Shown: positions 59,014 through 64,000 of the stretch, piece after piece | Layout: the number at the start of each line of letters is the position of its first letter | Numbering within the stretch: position 1 is the first letter of the stretch | Assembly: GCA_038277395.1 (NCBI GenBank) | Contig: CM076196.1 | Coordinates: forward strand, 82,773,786-82,837,785 | Length of the DNA: 64,000 nucleotides | Source: Dryocosmus kuriphilus | Lineage: Eukaryota > Arthropoda > Insecta > Hymenoptera > Cynipidae | Direction: 5' to 3' | Notes under the pieces: generated by a model | The model's input: only the letters and a program-made list of their open reading frames with translations | The model's database searches: none | What the model was told of the DNA's origin: nothing | Position numbers and translations under genes: made by a program

Positions 59014-60625
59014 ACATTTCCGTTGATTTTTTTTTTATGAGGAATCCGAATCTATTGGCAAATTAACGAATTTCTTCGCGTTTTGAAGCTATTTTCATCT
59101 GAATATTTTGAAAAACGGTTCTTTTTGCACTTTCAGGTTACAGTATCTCAAAATTCTGCTGCCTGATTCGGATTCAGCGCGAAAAATTACGTGAAAGAAA
59201 CAACTTCAAATCTCAGTAGGAAAAATCTTGTAGGCCTGTGTTATATAGGAATTCCTTAACAATCATATAAAATTCCCATACGGACATTTCATGGTAATTC
59301 TAGAGAAATCCTTGACAAATTCAGCAAACATCCCGTATATAAGACAAAATAAAATTTCTCTAGGGATTTGTCGGAAATCTCCTTATTTAATATTCCCCTA
59401 CAAGTTTTTCTTTTCTTTTATCAAAACTGTATATATTTGTAACCTTTCAACTTACTAATGAATATGAAAAAGCAACTGAAACATTTGAAATTATAATTGT
59501 AGTAAACACTTTTCCCAAAGAGTGGGCCACCCTGAATTAATGAACCCCGATGTTAAATGAATAATCAAGAAAATACTATTAATAGAATTAAACATTACAA
59601 AAATAACTAAATTCTCATCTATAGCTTCTCAAAATAATATAAAATATTTTATTCCGCTACCATACGCACTATGTGGCCAATCTGGGATGAAATTTTCCCC
59701 AGTCAATATTTTCCCCTAAGTAAAAGCCTAAGGAATTTAAGTCATCTATGGAAGGTTACTCTTCAAATCTGAGTCAATAGTTTTCTACTAATTTTTAGTA
59801 GAAAACTACTATTTCAAATTCCAAAAGTATTTCTGGAACATGTGAAAGATTGATACAAGTAATTTGAATTACCTCCACGTGCTTCGTTTATTTAGTGAAA
59901 CCATTGAGTTTGACATTGCGGCTTGAAAAGAGAGATTAAAAACTACCACTGACCAAGGTACTGAAGTGGAAAAAGACATTACGTAATACCCACATTCATG
60001 TTAGTGATGGTAAAAGAGTATAACGCGCCGAGCAAACAACTCTTGAATGCATGCATAAAATGGAAACTATTCGGCGCATTATGCACATAATCGGACCAGC
60101 CCGGCATATCTTTCTCTTTTTTACCCCTTTTTCAGAGCGGTAAACGTTAATTTTTTATCAAGTTTTTTTTTCGTAATCCCTCGCACGATGTACTTTTCTA
60201 AGAGCAATTTGTCCGGATTTTAACCGAAAGATTGAAATCATATGTCTTTTATTTAAAATAATGATTCTTTCAAATTTTATTAAATTCTCATCATTCTTTT
60301 AGTTGACATTTTATTTTAACGAGAAATCGTCATAAAGACTTGCATGTGAAAATAACACATATGACGGAATGGAGCAATAACGATACGTACTCGTAATTTA
60401 CGATCCAATTTAATGGCCGACTTCCTCAACAGATTCGAAGACATTACCAATGTCCTCGTTCATTAGATCTCGATTATATCGATAGCCATTTCCCTCGCAT
60501 GGTCTAGCTTTTCCTGTTTGTGTGCAGTGTAGCAAATTAGCTGTAGAAAGAAGCATGCGCACGTGGCTAAGAATCTCGGAATGCCGTAGAGTACGCTTGT
60601 CTTAATCGAACTTTGACCTTGGTAG
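59014..60625. other. End of the 15.9-kb intron
   Basis: No exon is recognised before 60626. A local inverted pair AGAGAAATCC / GGGATTTGTC-type lies near 59303-59371. The final acceptor, TTTGACCTTGGTAG, has a modest pyrimidine content. Confidence 0.45.
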
Positions 60626-60701
60626 CTCGATCTGGTTCTCAACTCGGAGGAAGGAGGTGACTTGTCCGATTTCATCACGAACGGGGAATGGTATCTCATC
60701 G
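60626..60701 (+). CDS. nAChRalpha: nAChR alpha subunit, 76-bp internal exon
   Basis: Translation gives LDLVLNSEEGGDLSDF, then ITNGEWYLI plus one base of a split glycine codon: 25 codons plus one. It continues the receptor ligand-binding domain directly after WTYDGNQ of the preceding exon, in phase 0. The donor is CATCG|GTGAGT, a consensus-like 5' splice site, and leaves phase 1. LDLVLNSEDGGDLSDFITNGEW is, in my memory, the alpha6-type version of this segment. The alpha7-type subunits I recall read LQLQDE...NGEW instead, which is why alpha6 is favoured. The next exon, which would carry the vicinal-cysteine loop C and the first transmembrane segments, is not found in 60702-64000. Confidence 0.94.
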
Positions 60702-63314
60702 GTGAGTTTGACTCCTGTCGAGTTCATAGGACCAATCAGGTCCACAACCTGTTCATTGTTCATCCCTCCCTTGATAGACCAACTTCAGAACTTCCTTCGG
60801 TCCCTTCTATCTGTCCTTCTCATCCACCTATTTCGCTGCCATTGCTCACCTGCAAATGTCAAGTGAAAAATAAAAAAAGTTGCAGGTCCGACAAGAAAAA
60901 TGTCACATTCAAAATGGGACTCGCACGTTATATCTGAGCTGAAAACAATCCTCTGGTTGAAAATTTGATGCATTTATCGCAGACAAAAGTTCCAGGATTT
61001 CCAGAAATACCATTGCTTTTTAAAATTATAAATTTCAATATATTTACTGAGTGGATATATTAGTATGTTCACTAAGCTGTTTAGAAAACTCTCAAGTTTC
61101 AAATTTTCGATCTTCCTATACACACTTTAGTTTTTTCTACTTACAAAAACTTATGTATCTTTTTTTTAAATATCTAGAGCTTAAAAATTGAGCTGGAATT
61201 TCCTATGGGGTTTCCACCATTTTGACACGCAAAAGTTTAATTTAGAGCAATAAGTTTAGAAAGAAAAATTCAAATTCATTTAGCAAGATCTACGTGTTGT
61301 TTTAAAAAATCGAAAAAAGAGGATAACTAGATTCTATAATTACTAATTGTAAGAATAATATGAGGTTTAAAAGATAGAAAATTGAAGCATATGGAAATAT
61401 TAATATAGAGGAAAAATAGGTTTGTTTCAAGCCAAAAAATAGACTTAGGATTTAGTTTCAAAAGTTCCAAAAAGGTTTATCTAAATTGCTTTAAATAATA
61501 TTCTTTAAAGAATAAGATTAAACTAGTCTCTCTGAATTTTTTGCTTCTGGAAATATTTAGTGAACCTCTATTCTAGTTCTATAAACGTAGTGGGTCGCTT
61601 TGAAAGAAATTATATTTTCTCGTTACCTCACAGAAGTTTCTAAGAAAAATGCAGAACACGTAGAGTGTGCCTAATTTCCAGCCCTTGAATTTCACCGAAA
61701 AAGTGTTGAGTGTACGGCTGCAATCGAATAAATAAGAACCCTTCAGGTTGAAATTCCTTTGGCTGACTAGAAGTTTGATTCTCTACTGAAGAGTCACAGA
61801 ATGTCTCAGTGGAAAACTCCGTATCTAGTCCGACCAAGCGAATGGAGAATTTCCTTATTCATATTGCTTGTGTACTTATCGTACATATTAAATTCGTTGC
61901 TTTTATTTCAGAAAATAATATCAGTTAGGCAATATTGTAAAAGAGGAATTGAAATCTTGGAACTGTTGTCTTTGTTTACAAGAATTGGAAACGCGCTTTT
62001 ATTCTTAGACAAAAAATTGATAGTTCTTATATAATAAGTAAAGAACTTTACTTCTACCACTTTTTAATTTTTGTGATTCAAATTTTTCTTATATTATATA
62101 AAGGAGAAAAATTACGTAACGTTCTCAATCTTTGAAGCCTGGTTTGTAGATTTTAAATTAAGTAAATTATTATTTTGAAAACTTCTGTTAAGAAAGTAGA
62201 AAGTAGGGTGAAGTTATAGAAAAAAATATTTAAAAAATTTTGAACAACGAGAAAAAGTTGTGGCATTCCTTCAAAATAAGCTGTGATTAAAAAAATTTCT
62301 TTTAGTTATAATTTTTAGTCCTCACAAAGGTATTTATAGATTGGAATGTTTGAAAATTAAAAAAGTTTGTTCCATGGGAGTAGAAATTATGGGGAATTTT
62401 TAGTGTGAATATTTTTTGGTAAACAATAATACATAGGTAAATTTAAAAATAAACTTTTGAATTTGGTTAATTAAAAAAATTTCAAAGTGTTAAAAGACTA
62501 TGTTTTGAAAAAAAGTGTCACAAAATGTTTCATTCGCCAATTTGAAAAAAAGTGTTTTTGTTCATATTTTAAAAAACTCTAGCCTAATAAAAAAATATGG
62601 TAGCTATAGTTTAGTTTCATATACTATGTTTAATAAACATTTTTTTAGTTTTCAAAATTACAAAACTTTCGACGCCTTTGTGGAAAATAAAGATATACAC
62701 AAAATTTGGAAAAATCCTTGTTTATCTTGAGGGGAATACACACAACAAATAATGTTTTTAACACTGCCTCTGTGGAAAACTTACAGCTAAAATATTAACT
62801 TTCTCAATATTAATACTATTACGAAGATCCTATTTTTTCTTTTAGTAATTATGTTCAATTTAATTCCACAAAAGAATTAATTAATTTAAGGTTGTTATGG
62901 TACCTTATAGTTGTTTAAATGCCGTTTTTGATTATAATGAAAAATTTAAACTCTTAACTATAAGAAAAGACCTTAGAAATTGTTAATTTTTCACATATTC
63001 TGTAACGGGTTTCTGAAAAAAATTGTTTTTGTAGCAACTTTACAGAACAAAATCAAATTCATTTTATGCAAGTGAATATTTCTTTACAGAAATAAGTATA
63101 AAAACCTCATTTTTATTCTTTCAAATATTACATATATAAATAAATACGCTTTCGGGATTTTAAATCTTGTAATTTCATCAAACAAGTGTTAATTTGTTTT
63201 TGTTCCAGGCACCGTTTTAAGAAAAGAGGTGTGAAAATAAAAATGTTAAACTTTTTAAAATAGTATCAATATGTAATATATTTTATCTAGTCTGAACTTC
63301 AGTTAAATAAAATG
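60702..63314. other. Start of the next intron
   Basis: Very AT-rich, with no recognised exon, RNA or strong repeat. Open frames that overlap the exon (60463-60973, both strands) are shadows. Those at 61640-62034 and 62515-62730 have no domain. Confidence 0.5.
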
Positions 63315-63644
63315 GAACGATTGAATGAACTTACCTTGAGTGAAGTCAGATCGCAATTGTGCGAGCTGCCTCGTCCGAATAGATCAAACGTGTAGTTATG
63401 TCCTAACTGCTGTTTCCGACCACAGCTATTTTAAATTCAAGTATTTTTTACACCATCCTCCAAATGTCTTCGCAATCTGTTGTCCTGCTCGTAATTTCCC
63501 CACCTCTCGCCATTATAGTTTAAATCATTTTATTTTAAATTGCCATACTAGGTTTTCTTAGGAGGGTGTGTTTGATCTATTTGGACGAGGCAGCTCGCAC
63601 AATTGCGATCGAACTTCACTTAAGGTAAGTTCGTTCAATCGTTC
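63315..63644. mobile_element. Foldback MITE with about 78-bp arms
   Basis: The left arm GAACGATTGAATGAACTTAC (63315 on) continues with ATCGCAATTGTGCGAGCTGC and CTCGTCC, then AATAGATCAAAC. The right arm (about 63568-63644) is its near-perfect inverse, from GTTTGATCTATTTGGACGAG to GTAAGTTCGTTCAATCGTTC. The loop of about 170 bp has no coding capacity. Just outside the right end, TACTTCGCTGCCTCGTCC...AGATCAAATATGTAG partly repeats the arm again. The right arm contains AAGGTAAGT on the + strand. Confidence 0.9.
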
Positions 63645-64000
63645 AATCGTACTTCGCTGCCTCGTCCTCAAGATCAAATATGTAGGTGCTTAAAGAAGAA
63701 TGCAATTCAAACTTCTCTTATAACTGAAATTTTAGACAAGAAAGCATAATCCATATTCCTCAGAGAGTACAACAATTTATTCTTGAATGAAGAGTTTTTG
63801 TTTTAAGAAAATAAATCAGTAATGCTAATTTCCATATTAGAATAATGAGATCAGCTATCAGTCGTCGTTTATGATTGCTGATACTTGCGCAATTGGTCTA
63901 TTATAAAACCTTGCACACTTTATAGATTTCTTACTCCACCCTGCTGCCTGGCGAATGATCTCGATGTTAAAACCCTTTCGAGCTGCTGTGATAATTTAGA
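63645..64000. other. Right edge, intron sequence
   Basis: Apart from a partial arm-like repeat at 63646-63685 next to the foldback MITE, nothing is recognised. Confidence 0.5.

Noticed and set aside
60702..64000. Searched for the next nAChR exon (vicinal CC loop and first transmembrane segment)
   Set aside because: No matching peptide in any frame; it must lie beyond the window.

Overview
This is a eukaryotic, AT-rich, intron-dominated window. The only host coding sequence I can support is three internal exons of one nicotinic acetylcholine receptor (nAChR) alpha subunit on the + strand, at 30183-30292, 44526-44706 and 60626-60701. Their reading phases join without a break (0/2, 2/0, 0/1) and the spliced peptide is an intact piece of the extracellular ligand-binding domain with the 13-residue Cys-loop. 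The subunit belongs to the insect alpha5/6/7 group and looks most like alpha6. This points to an insect. A hymenopteran is plausible from the repeat landscape, but the sequence does not prove it.

Layout. 1-30182: gene-free on the host side, probably intron upstream of the 110-bp exon. It holds an RTE-type LINE endonuclease fragment (left edge, - strand), a hAT-type MITE with perfect 8-bp target duplication, a 205-bp higher-order satellite with inverted flanking arms (2.9-6.0 kb), three copies of a GC-hairpin repeat family (10.8-12.0, 18.9-21.3 and 21.4-22.7 kb), a pogo/Tigger-like MITE containing a nested foldback, several other foldback elements, a decayed Penelope-like retroelement (24.0-25.3 kb) and a broken SWIM zinc-finger gene fragment (25.8-26.2 kb). 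30293-44525: 14.2-kb intron with a TA-flanked foldback MITE, a tRNA-derived SINE with a perfect 16-bp target duplication, and a TIR element with a second one nested in it. 44707-60625: 15.9-kb intron with an orphan retroelement primer-binding site, four foldback elements and a degenerate 16-bp tandem repeat. 60702-64000: start of the next intron, ending in a foldback MITE whose arm carries a consensus-like splice donor.

The exons act together as part of one neurotransmitter-gated cation-channel subunit. The signal peptide, earlier exons, transmembrane segments and the vicinal-cysteine loop are outside the window. Everything else is repetitive DNA, dominated by non-autonomous inverted-repeat elements. 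The best candidate for something undescribed is the GC-hairpin family with about 153-bp internal repeats. There are no CRISPR arrays, operons or rRNA genes, and no complete canonical tRNA gene.
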